Shown piece after piece: positions 54,202 to 64,000 of a DNA stretch of 64,000 nucleotides. The DNA lies in contig OW818695.1 of the NCBI GenBank assembly GCA_942493345.1, positions 2,108,001 to 2,172,000 on the forward strand, read 5' to 3'. Made by a program: the position numbers and the translations under genes. How positions within the stretch are numbered: the first letter of the stretch is position 1; the number at the start of each line of letters is the position of its first letter. The notes below the pieces were generated by a model. That model searched no databases. It was not told where the DNA came from and saw only the letters and a program-made list of their open reading frames with translations. The DNA is from GWE2-42-39 sp942493345 (GTDB lineage: Bacteria; Bacteroidota; Bacteroidia; Bacteroidales; Prolixibacteraceae).

Positions 54202-56439
54202 ATGAAACAAATAATTTTTACCAGTATTTTAATTCTGTTTTTTTCAGGATTGATGACTGCCAAAAATGGCAGGGAAACCATCAACCTGAATGGTATTTGG
54301 GATTTTGATCAAACCGAGAATGCTTTTCCTCCGGGCAAGTTCACCAGAAAGTGCCCGATCCCGGGGCTTATTCATCTGGCTGAACCGAAAATTGAATCGT
54401 ATGATAAGCTTTTCAAAAAACCAGAACAAACCGTATCCGAAGAATCTTCCGATTACCGGAAACTGGATTATCAGCCCAAATATAGCTGGTATAAAAAAGT
54501 CATCGATATTCCTTCTGAATTTAAAGGCAAACAAGTGATGCTATCGGTTTTGAAAAGCCAATATGTAACCCAGGTTTATATCAATGGGAAAGATGTTGGA
54601 CAGTCTATCTCGTGTTACACCCCGATCGAGTTAAAAGTAACCGACGCCCTGAATTTTGGAGGGAAAAATGAAATCATGATCCGGATCGGCGAACGGCTTT
54701 GGTTGCCACCGATGGCTGCAGGAAGTACGGATAAAGAAAAATCGCACTATATTCCGGGGATTTGGGATGATGTTTATTTATCGTTCACAGGCAACGAACG
54801 GGTGCAAAAAAGCCTGATCCTTCCATCGGTAAAAGAGAAAAAAATTACAGCCAAACTGCTGGTTCGGAGTTTTTATCCTCAACAGGTCATGTATAACGAC
54901 CCTGTGCAGGACGAAACGAAAGCAGTAATCATTATCAAAGAAAAACAGTCAGGGAAAAAGATTGCAGAAGCATTGGTTTCGGGGCAGGCAAAACGGGATA
55001 AAGAAACGTTGTTGGAAGTTGATATTCCCATGTCCAATTTTACCTGCTGGTCGCCCGAAAATCCATTTTTATACATTGCTGAAATTCATTTATATGACGG
55101 GCAAAATATTTCGGATACAAAAACAATCCCGTTTGGCATGCGCGATTTCGAAAGAAGGGGAAAATATTTTTACCTCAATAATGAAAAATATTATTTGAGG
55201 GGAAGCAATATCACCCTTCAGCGTTTCTTTGAAGACCCCGATTGCCAGGCATTGCCATGGGACAAAAATTGGGTGAAAAAAATGTTGATCGAAGATCCCA
55301 AATCGATCGGATGGAATGCCATGCGAATTTGCGTTGGAATAGTTCCTGATTTTTGGTATGAGTTAGCCGACGAATATGGGATGGTTTTTCAGAATGAATG
55401 GAATTACTGGCAGAAACATGGATGGGACGAACAAATACGAAAAGAATATACCGATTGGGTCTGGAGCGACGGGAATCACCCCAGCATCGTTATCTGGGAT
55501 GCAATCAACGAAAACAAAGATTATTATATTGGAAACGTGTTGGTTCCTGAACTTCAAAAACTTGACCCGACACGTATTTGGGATGCTGGTTATATGCAAG
55601 CCTCCGATTTGAAAACCGAAGACCCCATTGACGAACCTCATCTGTACAGGGCCGGACTGCCACTTATCAAAGCAGAAGACCCGGCAGCATATCTTCAAAA
55701 AACCCCATACCGTTTAGGAAAATTGGATGATTGGGAAAAAAGACATCTGATATATCTTGACGCGTCTGCGGCCCAGTTGGTTAATGAATATGGCTGGAAC
55801 TGGCTTTGGAGGGATGGGCGACCGGCAAAGCTCACGAAAAAGACATACGATTATTTTCTTGGAGAGAATGCAACCGCATCTCAGCGTCGTGAGCTTCAGG
55901 CTTATTGGCTTCAATGTGAAACAGAATGGATACGGGCCGAACGCACCATGGCAGGAGTATTGGCTTTTACTCATCTCACAAACAACTACGGTTATACCGG
56001 CGATTGGTATATCAACAATATAAAAGATCTGGAACAAAGTATTACCCTGAAATGGCTGAAACATGCTTTTGCTTCCGCAAACGTGTTTATCGACCTTGCC
56101 GATCAACGGTATTTCCCGAATGGAAATTACAAAGCCGGACAACAACTGTCATTCAATTTAATTGGTGTCAACGACCGAAATAAACCGGTTCCGGGAATTG
56201 TAACTCTGAAGCTGATTGATGCTGAAGGAAAAATTGTCGGCAAACAGGAACGGAACCTGACCATAACGCCATTCAGCCGTGTTGATATTCCCGTGGTGTT
56301 GCAGCTTCCCGGGAAAGAAGGCGGTTATCTGGTTACGACCGAATTTAAACAGGATGGTGAAACGCAAATTCTTAAAAGTCGTCGGTACATCCAAATCGGT
56401 AACAAAAAAGCAAATTCGTATTGTTCAACCGAACCTTAA
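54202..56439 (+). CDS. Glycoside hydrolase family 2 protein (exported)
   Basis: 745 residues. Signal peptide IIFTSILILFFSGLMTA. Then a GH2 sugar-binding (jelly-roll) domain (LNGIWDFDQTEN; YSWYKKVIDIPSEF), an immunoglobulin-like domain, and the TIM barrel. Acid/base Glu437 lies in WDAINENKD and the probable nucleophile Glu529 in VNEYGWNWLW. The RGSNITLQRFFEDP segment replaces the usual RGVNRHE-type motif of beta-galactosidases, so specificity is open (galactoside, glucuronide or mannoside). Last gene of the GntR unit; a long inverted repeat follows. Confidence 0.87.
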   Translation: MKQIIFTSILILFFSGLMTAKNGRETINLNGIWDFDQTENAFPPGKFTRKCPIPGLIHLAEPKIESYDKLFKKPEQTVSEESSDYRKLDYQPKYSWYKKVIDIPSEFKGKQVMLSVLKSQYVTQVYINGKDVGQSISCYTPIELKVTDALNFGGKNEIMIRIGERLWLPPMAAGSTDKEKSHYIPGIWDDVYLSFTGNERVQKSLILPSVKEKKITAKLLVRSFYPQQVMYNDPVQDETKAVIIIKEKQSGKKIAEALVSGQAKRDKETLLEVDIPMSNFTCWSPENPFLYIAEIHLYDGQNISDTKTIPFGMRDFERRGKYFYLNNEKYYLRGSNITLQRFFEDPDCQALPWDKNWVKKMLIEDPKSIGWNAMRICVGIVPDFWYELADEYGMVFQNEWNYWQKHGWDEQIRKEYTDWVWSDGNHPSIVIWDAINENKDYYIGNVLVPELQKLDPTRIWDAGYMQASDLKTEDPIDEPHLYRAGLPLIKAEDPAAYLQKTPYRLGKLDDWEKRHLIYLDASAAQLVNEYGWNWLWRDGRPAKLTKKTYDYFLGENATASQRRELQAYWLQCETEWIRAERTMAGVLAFTHLTNNYGYTGDWYINNIKDLEQSITLKWLKHAFASANVFIDLADQRYFPNGNYKAGQQLSFNLIGVNDRNKPVPGIVTLKLIDAEGKIVGKQERNLTITPFSRVDIPVVLQLPGKEGGYLVTTEFKQDGETQILKSRRYIQIGNKKANSYCSTEP

Positions 56440-56445
56440 TCAGAT

Positions 56446-56512
56446 GTGAGTTCGACCTGTGATCTAGTATTTTATGTTCTTTTTCTTACTCGTTTGCATA
56501 GGTCGAACTCAC
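56446..56512. repeat. Perfect 13-base inverted repeat after the GH2 gene
   Basis: GTGAGTTCGACCT (56446-56458) and AGGTCGAACTCAC (56500-56512) are exact reverse complements around 41 AT-rich bases; TTTATTGTG follows. It could be a long-loop terminator or a protein-binding site. Confidence 0.6.
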
Positions 56513-56665
56513 TTTATTGTGTTGGTATTCAGCCAAAAACCGGAATGTTCGCAGTCGTATAAAAAAGCCCTGGCAAGTGGTATTGTCATTTGTTGCATCT
56601 CTTTCGTAATCCCGATTTAATGACTATTTTCGCCGGAGTCTTTTGAGAATTATATATAATTCCGG

Positions 56666-57649
56666 ATGTATACCATACAACAACTTCAAACCATTATTGC
56701 TGAAGAAATTCAGAAAGAAGCTGATCGGATTGACAGGACTGAACCGTTGAATTTATACCGGCCTGTTTCTTATACGCTGAACATGGGAGGCAAACGGCTT
56801 CGCCCGGTCATGGTTTTGCTGGCCTACAACTTATTTAAAGAAAACATCGAAAAAGCTTTCCCTGCTGCACTGGCGATCGAAATCTTTCATAATTTCACCT
56901 TGTTGCACGACGACATTATGGATCGTGCCGACATGCGCCGGGGACAACCAACGGTACACAAAAAGTTTAGCGAAAATGTAGCCATCCTGTCCGGCGATGC
57001 CATGTCGATCCTGGCGTATCAGTATATTCTGAAAACCGACTTGCCCGATATCAGGCAGGTAACACAGCTATTTTCACAAACGGCAATCGAAATTTGTGAG
57101 GGGCAGCAATACGATATGGACTTCGAAAACCGCCTTGATGTTACCATCGACGAATACATGGAGATGATCCGGCTGAAAACGGCGGTTTTGCTTGGGTGCA
57201 GCTTGAAAACCGGGGCTTTGGTGGCCGGAGCGGATATGACTGTTGCTGATTCATTGTATGAATTTGGAATCAATCTGGGTCTGGCTTTCCAGCTTCAGGA
57301 CGACTTGCTTGACGTTTTTGCCGATGAAGAAAAATTTGGAAAAACAATAGGTGGCGATATTGTAACAAACAAAAAAACGTTCTTGCTTTTAAAAGCGCTC
57401 GAATTAGCAGAAGGAAAAACAAAACAACAGTTGCTCGGATGGATTACGACCGACCGGTTCGATGTTTCTGAAAAGATCAATGCGATCCGTAAAATTTATT
57501 CTGAACTGAATATTCCGCAAATCACCCAAACCAAAATTGAAGCCTTTTACAAAGCTGCAATGAAAAATCTGGATGAGCTTGATGTGCCCCAGGATAAAAA
57601 GGAAGGATTAATTGCACTTTCAGAAATGATAATGAAAAGAAACCATTAA
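56666..57649 (+). CDS. Polyprenyl (isoprenyl) diphosphate synthase
   Basis: 327 residues. All-helical trans-prenyltransferase that extends allylic diphosphates with isopentenyl diphosphate. First aspartate-rich motif HDDIMDRADMRRG (Asp82, Asp83, Asp86), second QDDLLDVFAD (Asp212, Asp213, Asp216). GGKRLRPVM near the N-terminus is the substrate-binding Lys/Arg pair. The chain length product (quinone side chain versus shorter) cannot be fixed from the sequence. It precedes atpD with its own terminator, so it is not in that operon. Confidence 0.93.
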   Translation: MYTIQQLQTIIAEEIQKEADRIDRTEPLNLYRPVSYTLNMGGKRLRPVMVLLAYNLFKENIEKAFPAALAIEIFHNFTLLHDDIMDRADMRRGQPTVHKKFSENVAILSGDAMSILAYQYILKTDLPDIRQVTQLFSQTAIEICEGQQYDMDFENRLDVTIDEYMEMIRLKTAVLLGCSLKTGALVAGADMTVADSLYEFGINLGLAFQLQDDLLDVFADEEKFGKTIGGDIVTNKKTFLLLKALELAEGKTKQQLLGWITTDRFDVSEKINAIRKIYSELNIPQITQTKIEAFYKAAMKNLDELDVPQDKKEGLIALSEMIMKRNH

Positions 57650-57685
57650 TCAGGCTCTATGAATTAATGGTTTTAAATATTTTTC
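57640..57685 (+). terminator. Terminator overlapping the polyprenyl synthase stop codon
   Basis: AAACCATTAAT (57640-57650, containing the stop) pairs perfectly with ATTAATGGTTT (57663-57673), followed by TAAATATTTTTC. A second, weaker pair TCAGGCT/AGCCTGA overlaps it. Confidence 0.65.
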
Positions 57686-57698
57686 AAGCCTGAATATA

Positions 57699-59266
<1,568 letters not shown>

Positions 59267-59284
59267 CAAAATAAAACAAAGTTC

Positions 59285-59527
59285 ATGTTATTGGAAATCA
59301 TTACACCCGATAAAAAAATATTTTCCGGCGAGGTAAAGCTGGTAAAAGTACCCGGTAGCAAAGGAACTTTCGAAATACTGAAAAACCATGCCCCGATCAT
59401 CTCAACCCTCGACAAGGGAACCATAAAGGTGATTGGACTCGACGACAAAGAACAGTTTTTCGAAATCAACGGGGGAGTGATTGAAAACAAAGCTAACAAA
59501 ATAATTGTGCTGGCCGAATCAGTTTAG
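59285..59527 (+). CDS. atpC: F1F0 ATP synthase subunit epsilon (short form)
   Basis: 80 residues, 18 bases after atpD. Contains the N-terminal beta-sandwich (LLEIITPDKKIFSGEVKLV, PGSKGTFEILKNHAPIISTL) and stops there. The C-terminal helical hairpin that inhibits ATP hydrolysis in E. coli-type subunits (~135 residues) is absent, as is usual in Bacteroidota. A strong terminator follows. Confidence 0.95.
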   Translation: MLLEIITPDKKIFSGEVKLVKVPGSKGTFEILKNHAPIISTLDKGTIKVIGLDDKEQFFEINGGVIENKANKIIVLAESV

Positions 59528-59550
59528 AATAAACAAAACTCTTTATATTT

Positions 59551-59586
59551 ACCCTGAAGGTTACAACTTCAGGGTTTTTATTTTTT
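59551..59586 (+). terminator. Terminator of atpD-atpC
   Basis: ACCCTGAAG pairs perfectly with CTTCAGGGT (7-base loop) followed by TTTTTATTTTTT; it ends five bases before the next start codon. Confidence 0.85.
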
Positions 59587-59590
59587 AAAG

Positions 59591-60574
59591 TTGAAGCAAA
59601 AAATTTTAATCATACGGTTTAGCTCCATTGGCGATATTGTATTGACAACGCCGGTTATCAGGCAATTGAAAAAACAATTGGATGATGTGGAAATTCATTT
59701 CCTGACCAAGCAAAAACACCGTTGTTTGCTGGAAGCCAATCCGTATATCAGCAAAATTTATTCGTTCGAAAAGAAACTGGAGGAGGTTGTCCCATCGCTG
59801 AAAGCGGAAAATTACGATTCCATTATCGACCTTCATCACAACCTTCGCAGCCTGAAAATCAAACGATCGCTTCCGTGCAGGTCGTTTTCGTTTAAAAAAC
59901 TGAATTTCGAAAAATGGTTGCTGGTCAATTTTAAAATCGATAAACTTCCCAACATTCACATTGTTGAACGCTACCTCGATACCGTAAAAAGTTTCGGCAT
60001 AAAAGACGATGGGAAAGGCCTCGATTATTTTATTCCTGAAGCTGAAAAATTCGATGTCAATAGCTTGCCGGGCGGGTTTCAGAATAATTTTATTGCCATT
60101 ATTCTGGGCGGGACTTATTTCACCAAACGGCTACCCGCCGAAAAATACAAGCCTCTGATCGGCAATCAACAATACAAATTTGTGTTGCTTGGGGGCGACA
60201 GCGAAGCAGAAATGGCGCAATCCATTATGGCCGGTGCCGGCGAAAACGTGGTCAATTTCTGCGGAAAACTGAATATCAACCAGTCGGCTTCGCTGGTCGA
60301 ACAGGCCCGGTTGGTAATCAGTAACGACACCGGGTTGATGCACATTGCCGCGGCTTTCCGGAAAAAAATATTGTCGGTCTGGGGCAACACGGTTCCCCAG
60401 TTGGGGATGCATCCCTATCTTCCTGCCGAAGGCTCCAGAATGCTCGAAGTAAATGGACTGAAATGTCGTCCTTGCTCGAAGCTAGGGAAACATGAATGCC
60501 CGAAAAAGCATTTTAACTGTATGAACCTTATTCCTGAATCAGCGCTAACGAATTGGTTAGAAAAAAATTTCTGA
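59591..60574 (+). CDS. Glycosyltransferase family 9 (heptosyltransferase-like), TTG start
   Basis: 327 residues. Begins at TTG 59591; no ATG lies near, and homologous sense starts at once (KILIIRFSSIGDIVLTTPV, the canonical GT9 opening). The second domain shows SLVEQARLVISNDTGLMHIAAA and the PCSKLGKHECPKKHFNCM cysteine-rich end found in ADP-heptose:LPS heptosyltransferases. Adds a sugar to the lipopolysaccharide core. It has no promoter space of its own, since the atpC terminator abuts the start; expression may depend on read-through. Confidence 0.9.
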   Translation: MKQKILIIRFSSIGDIVLTTPVIRQLKKQLDDVEIHFLTKQKHRCLLEANPYISKIYSFEKKLEEVVPSLKAENYDSIIDLHHNLRSLKIKRSLPCRSFSFKKLNFEKWLLVNFKIDKLPNIHIVERYLDTVKSFGIKDDGKGLDYFIPEAEKFDVNSLPGGFQNNFIAIILGGTYFTKRLPAEKYKPLIGNQQYKFVLLGGDSEAEMAQSIMAGAGENVVNFCGKLNINQSASLVEQARLVISNDTGLMHIAAAFRKKILSVWGNTVPQLGMHPYLPAEGSRMLEVNGLKCRPCSKLGKHECPKKHFNCMNLIPESALTNWLEKNF

Positions 60575-60583
60575 TTTAGGTAT

Positions 60584-60632
60584 AAAAAAGAAGAGAGAGC
60601 TTCATTCGAAATGAAACTCTCTCTTCTTTTTT
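60584..60632. terminator. Bidirectional terminator between GT9 and sulfatase genes
   Basis: AAAAAAGAAGAGAGAG and CTCTCTCTTCTTTTTT plus inner TTCAT/ATGAA arms form a long near-perfect hairpin between convergent genes. Confidence 0.85.
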
Positions 60633-60634
60633 GG

Positions 60635-62233
60635 TCAATTATTATTTCCCTTCTTCATTTTTTTCAGGTAAGCGTCGAGAAAACGTTGGTTGTTGGTATC
60701 CGAGTCACCATATTTCTCGCGCAATTCTTCCAGACGTTTGTGCATCATCTGCTGTACCTCAGCATACGCTGGATCACCGTAAACACTGTGCATTTCATGC
60801 GGGTCTTTCTCCAGATCATACATTTCCCATTCGTCAATATCGTAGTAAAAGTGTATTAGTTTATAGCGGTCGGTAGCTATGCCGTAATGGCGTTTTACCA
60901 TGTGTGTTGAAGGATATTCGTAATACGTGTAGTAAACGGCATCGCGCCACTCTCCTGTTTCGCCGGAAACCAGCTTGCGGAATGATTCACCCTGCATATC
61001 GCCTGGGATTTGAACACCTGCATAGTCGAGAAATGTAGGGGCAAAATCGAGGTTCTGCACTAATTTGTTGATCTTCGTTCCCGGTTTAATTTCTTTTGGA
61101 TACCTCATGAGCAAAGGGGTACGGAATGATTCTTCGTACATGAACCGTTTGTCGAACCAGCCATGTTCCCCCAGGTAGAACCCCTGGTCTGAAGTATAAA
61201 TCACAATGGTATTTTCAGTCAGACCATTTTTATCCAGATAATCCAGTACCTCACCAACCCCGTCATCGACCGATTTGATACAGCGCAGGTAATCTTTGAT
61301 GTAGCGGTTATATTTCCATTCGGCAAGTGCTTTGCCTTGCAGATTTGCTTTTAGGAAAGCCTGGTTTTCACTTTCGTAGGCATCCATCCAGTTTTGTCTT
61401 TGTTTTGGATCCATGCGTTTCAGGTCGCTCACAAAGTTGGTACTGTCTCCGTTCGGGTCAACAATCAGTTTAAAATCGTGTCCCCACTGTCCATGACCAT
61501 CAATTTTCATTTCCTGGGTTTTGGCCGCAGTTCCCCGACCTGAGTAATCATCGTAAAAAGTAGAAGGCGGAGTAAACGTCTTGTCATCGTATAGATTCAC
61601 ATATTTGGGGGCCGGCAACCAGTTGCGGTGAGGGGCTTTCTGGTGGTAAAGCAGGCAAAACGGTTTGGTTTTGTCGCGCATTTCGCTGAGCCATTTCAGT
61701 GCATATTCAGTTACAATTTCGGTACAATAGCCCGGAATGTGTTTTTTTACGCCGTTAATCAGAAAATCCGGATTGTAATATTGTCCCTGACCGGGGAGAA
61801 CCATCGAATAATCAAATCCCTGAGGATTGCCTTCGAGGTGGATTTTACCGATCATGGCTGTTTGGTAACCGTTTGACTGCAATAGCTTTGCAAAGTTGGG
61901 CTGGTTCCAGTCAAAAACAGATTGGACAATATCTATTTTGCCGTTCACAAAACTGTGTTTCCCCGTCAGCAAAACTGCCCGGCTGGGGGCACAAAGAGAA
62001 TTGGTAACACAGGCGCGTGTAAAAATAGCGCCTTCCTTGGCCAGTCGGTCGATATTCGGGGTTTCATTCAAACCATAACCGTAGGCGCTGATCGCCTGAT
62101 AAGCATGATCGTCACTCATGATGTAAATGATATTCGGCCGTTGAGACTCCGCTTTTTGGCTCTGGCATGCACCCAGAAATGCCATGATCCCGATTCCTAA
62201 TACTTTCAATGAGTTTAAATAATCACTCTTCAT
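60635..62233 (-). CDS. Sulfatase (lipoprotein; GlcNAc-6-sulfatase-like)
   Basis: 532 residues. Lipobox LGAC (Cys23). Type I sulfatase: metal-binding MSDDH (Asp41, Asp42), formylglycine motif CAPSR with Cys81, then LLTGKHSFVNGK. The segments SDDHAYQAISAYG, MIGKIHLEG and YYNPDFLINGV, and the C-terminal YGIATDRYKLIHFYYDIDEW, resemble the family that includes bacterial N-acetylglucosamine-6-sulfatases (SulfAtlas S1_11, from memory); specificity is unproven. Needs an anaerobic or FGE maturase, not encoded in this window. Last of three sulfatases in a row. Confidence 0.88.
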   Translation of the reverse strand: MKSDYLNSLKVLGIGIMAFLGACQSQKAESQRPNIIYIMSDDHAYQAISAYGYGLNETPNIDRLAKEGAIFTRACVTNSLCAPSRAVLLTGKHSFVNGKIDIVQSVFDWNQPNFAKLLQSNGYQTAMIGKIHLEGNPQGFDYSMVLPGQGQYYNPDFLINGVKKHIPGYCTEIVTEYALKWLSEMRDKTKPFCLLYHQKAPHRNWLPAPKYVNLYDDKTFTPPSTFYDDYSGRGTAAKTQEMKIDGHGQWGHDFKLIVDPNGDSTNFVSDLKRMDPKQRQNWMDAYESENQAFLKANLQGKALAEWKYNRYIKDYLRCIKSVDDGVGEVLDYLDKNGLTENTIVIYTSDQGFYLGEHGWFDKRFMYEESFRTPLLMRYPKEIKPGTKINKLVQNLDFAPTFLDYAGVQIPGDMQGESFRKLVSGETGEWRDAVYYTYYEYPSTHMVKRHYGIATDRYKLIHFYYDIDEWEMYDLEKDPHEMHSVYGDPAYAEVQQMMHKRLEELREKYGDSDTNNQRFLDAYLKKMKKGNNN

Positions 62234-62284
62234 CGTTTTTAATTTTGTGTATGTGTATTTTTAGAGATTAATCATGTTTCAGAC

Positions 62285-63700
62285 TCAATTTATAGTTCCG
62301 GGCATTGTACCCCTTTTCCTTTCTTTTTTCAATGCTTTCCCGGTTTCCCGGTCATGCCAGTCGGGTGTTAAATCATCGGGGGTTGTGTCGCCCATATTTT
62401 TTTGCCAGTTTTCGAGCAAATCTCTCATCTCATTTAATTTTTTCTGAAACGATGGTACCGAGGCAATATTCAATAATTGCTGGTCATCGTTTTTTAAACC
62501 GAAAAGCTCTTCCGCTGGCCGGGGTACAACAAAGACATCGGCCTGCGCGGGGGTTAATTTTCCTTCATCGCGAAGCTGGTTCAATGCGTGTTGTGTTGCC
62601 GATCCTTTTGAATCGGCAGGTCCGCAATTACTTAAATTCGGCCGGGCATTCAAAACATAGAGAAAATCTTTTGTACGGATCATTCGCTCGTGAGCTTCGT
62701 AATCGTGCCAGTTGTGTTCCGAGAAAACAGCATTTCGCACCTCTGCCGCCGGATTCTTCAATACAGGCAAAAAACTTACACCCTGGTATTTCTCAGGAAC
62801 AGCAACTCCTGCCAGTTCCAAAATCGTTGGTGCGATGTCGATAGAACTGATCAGACTTTCGGTTGTACCTCCTTTTCGTTTGATCATTTCCGGGAAAAAA
62901 ACAACAAAAGGGGTTTTCATCCCGCTGTCGTAGACCCGGGTTTTACACCGCGGAAATGGACGGCCGTTGTCTGCCATTACAATAATCAAGGTGTTTTTCA
63001 GAACTCCCTGTTTGTCTAATTCTTCCCTTACTTTTCCGATATAATAATCGAAACGGGCAATCTCGTTGTAATAAGATGCCATGTCTTGCCGGGTTTCCGG
63101 TGTATCAGTAAAATATACAGGAACTTTGATTTTTTTCGGATCGTGGGTTATTTTAAATGTATCGGCACCCCATGGGCGATGAGCATCGTGGGAGGCCAAC
63201 CAGAAAAAGAAAGGTTTGTCTTTTGGGCGTTCTTTTAAAAAACGGACCCAGTTGTCTTCACCGCCGTCGCCATTTTTGTAGCCGTTGTTGTCGGTGTAGC
63301 GGTCGAAAGCCCGGTGCGTGGCCGACCCCATGTGCCATTTGCCCGCATGAGCAGTATAATAGCCGTTTTCTTTCAGCAATAACGGAAAAGGAATTTCCGA
63401 TTCCGGCAATTCAGTATGTAATTCGGCTGCCCCGTTGGAATGCGGGTATTTTCCCGAAATAATACTGCAACGGCTGGGACTGCACGAACTGGCCGTTAAA
63501 AAGGCATTGGTAAAACGTAACCCATCGCTGGCTAACTTGTCGATATTGGGGGTTTTTACCACTTCGTTCCCGTAACAGCCAAAGTCGTCCCAGCTAATGT
63601 CATCGGCAATGATAAAAACAAAGTTGGGAGATTGCTGAGCTTGCATCGGCTCGGTAATTAAGAAAAGAGGGATTAAAGGAAGAAAGTTTTTATAATTCAT
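62285..63700 (-). CDS. Sulfatase (exported; N-sulfoglucosamine sulfohydrolase-like)
   Basis: 471 residues. A signal peptide ends near PMQAQ. Metal site IIADD (Asp33, Asp34); formylglycine motif CSPSR with Cys73, followed by CSIISGKYPHSNGAAELH. The block ADDISWDDFGCYGN and the SSCSPSRC context are close to heparan N-sulfatase (SGSH)-type enzymes as I recall them. The C-terminus GLKNDDQQLLNIA and a basic RGTMPG tail. Substrate unproven. 51 bases upstream of the other sulfatase, same strand. Confidence 0.87.
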   Translation of the reverse strand: MNYKNFLPLIPLFLITEPMQAQQSPNFVFIIADDISWDDFGCYGNEVVKTPNIDKLASDGLRFTNAFLTASSCSPSRCSIISGKYPHSNGAAELHTELPESEIPFPLLLKENGYYTAHAGKWHMGSATHRAFDRYTDNNGYKNGDGGEDNWVRFLKERPKDKPFFFWLASHDAHRPWGADTFKITHDPKKIKVPVYFTDTPETRQDMASYYNEIARFDYYIGKVREELDKQGVLKNTLIIVMADNGRPFPRCKTRVYDSGMKTPFVVFFPEMIKRKGGTTESLISSIDIAPTILELAGVAVPEKYQGVSFLPVLKNPAAEVRNAVFSEHNWHDYEAHERMIRTKDFLYVLNARPNLSNCGPADSKGSATQHALNQLRDEGKLTPAQADVFVVPRPAEELFGLKNDDQQLLNIASVPSFQKKLNEMRDLLENWQKNMGDTTPDDLTPDWHDRETGKALKKERKRGTMPGTIN

Positions 63701-63756
63701 TTCCTTGCATGTAGTTTATTTTAACGGGAACGGATTTGATGTTGAATCATCAATTA

Positions 63757-64000
63757 TCAGTTACTTACACGTCCCGGTTCCCTTCTGTTTTTACCGGGGT
63801 TATTCGTTAAATCGTCTCCAAGGTCTTCTCTTGCCTGTTCTGCCAGTTTTGTCAACTCTTCAACAATTTCGGGATAAAGTTCTTTCACATCGTATCGTTC
63901 CCCCGGATCACGCCGCATGTCGTAGAGGGCTAGTCCCGATTCTGCTTCCTTGGTTTGTCCGGGAAAGCCGTTATTGCCGGGCATCATTCCTGAATACGAC
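63757..64000 (-). CDS. Sulfatase, C-terminal part (5' end beyond window)
   Basis: Open frame from the right edge to the stop at 63757. The visible sequence reads SYSGMMPGNNGFPGQ, then GLALYDMRRDPGERYDV and a charged tail. The GLALYDLR-DPGE pattern is the usual end of arylsulfatase-type enzymes. An in-frame ATG at 63987 is certainly internal. Third sulfatase in tandem with the two above; the active-site region is outside the window. Confidence 0.8.
   Translation of the reverse strand, partial: SYSGMMPGNNGFPGQTKEAESGLALYDMRRDPGERYDVKELYPEIVEELTKLAEQAREDLGDDLTNNPGKNRREPGRVSN

Overview
The window looks like chromosomal DNA of a member of the Bacteroidota. Evidence: a eukaryotic-type glycyl-tRNA synthetase, small proteins of the DUF4834 and DUF3098 types, an atpD-atpC pair with a short epsilon subunit, the gene order ftsX-DUF3098-uppP-truB-queA, TTTG/TAnnTTTG promoters, an ECF sigma relic, several sulfatases and GH2/GH127-type glycosidases. 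A free-living, polysaccharide-degrading Bacteroidia (for example of the Marinilabiliales/Prolixibacteraceae type) is my inference, not something the sequence proves. I saw no tRNA, rRNA, CRISPR array, transposase or phage gene.

Layout. 1-3.5 kb: end of a TauE/SafE-type exporter, a methyltransferase, a small membrane protein and glyS. 3.5-26.5 kb: one large export locus. Five tandem full-length FtsX/MacB-type permeases and one decayed copy (3534-16017) are followed by an inserted-looking trio (amidohydrolase, lipoprotein with an ImmA/IrrE-like HELGH signature, PQQ-type propeller; 16041-19023). Then come a second permease scar, two LolD/MacB-type ATPases, a membrane-fusion protein and a TolC-type channel, all on the minus strand. 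An NtrC-type response regulator and a histidine kinase diverge from them, and a sigma-54-like site lies just before the tolC-like gene. 26.6-35.7 kb: cysS, an ECF sigma gene with an in-frame stop, a GH127-like glycosidase, aspartate kinase, a CorA-type channel and an aldo/keto reductase. 34.7-41.1 kb: minus-strand run YfhO, ftsX, DUF3098, uppP, truB, queA (envelope plus tRNA modification). 41.2-47.2 kb: a small surface-polysaccharide module (flippase, pyruvyl transferase, FrhB-like iron-sulfur protein, glycosyltransferase) and a nucleoside-type MFS transporter. 47.4-50.4 kb: bifunctional nuclease, rplU-rpmA, serS. 50.5-56.4 kb: a four-gene catabolic unit (GntR regulator, sugar porter, a UroD-superfamily protein with methyltransferase-type zinc ligands, GH2 glycosidase). 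56.7-60.6 kb: polyprenyl synthetase, atpD-atpC, a GT9 glycosyltransferase. 60.6-64 kb: three consecutive sulfatases, the last cut by the window edge.

How they fit together. The 3.5-26.5 kb locus reads as a tripartite efflux system under two-component, sigma-54 control whose permease part has been expanded by duplication and is still being lost at both edges. The sulfatases, GH2 and GH127 proteins point to scavenging of sulfated or plant-type glycans, but no SusC/SusD pair is in the window. The most unusual signals are the permease array with its shared 3' cassette and two scars, the cargo trio inside that operon, the UroD-like protein in a sugar operon, and the broken sigma factor with what may be a vestige of its anti-sigma gene.
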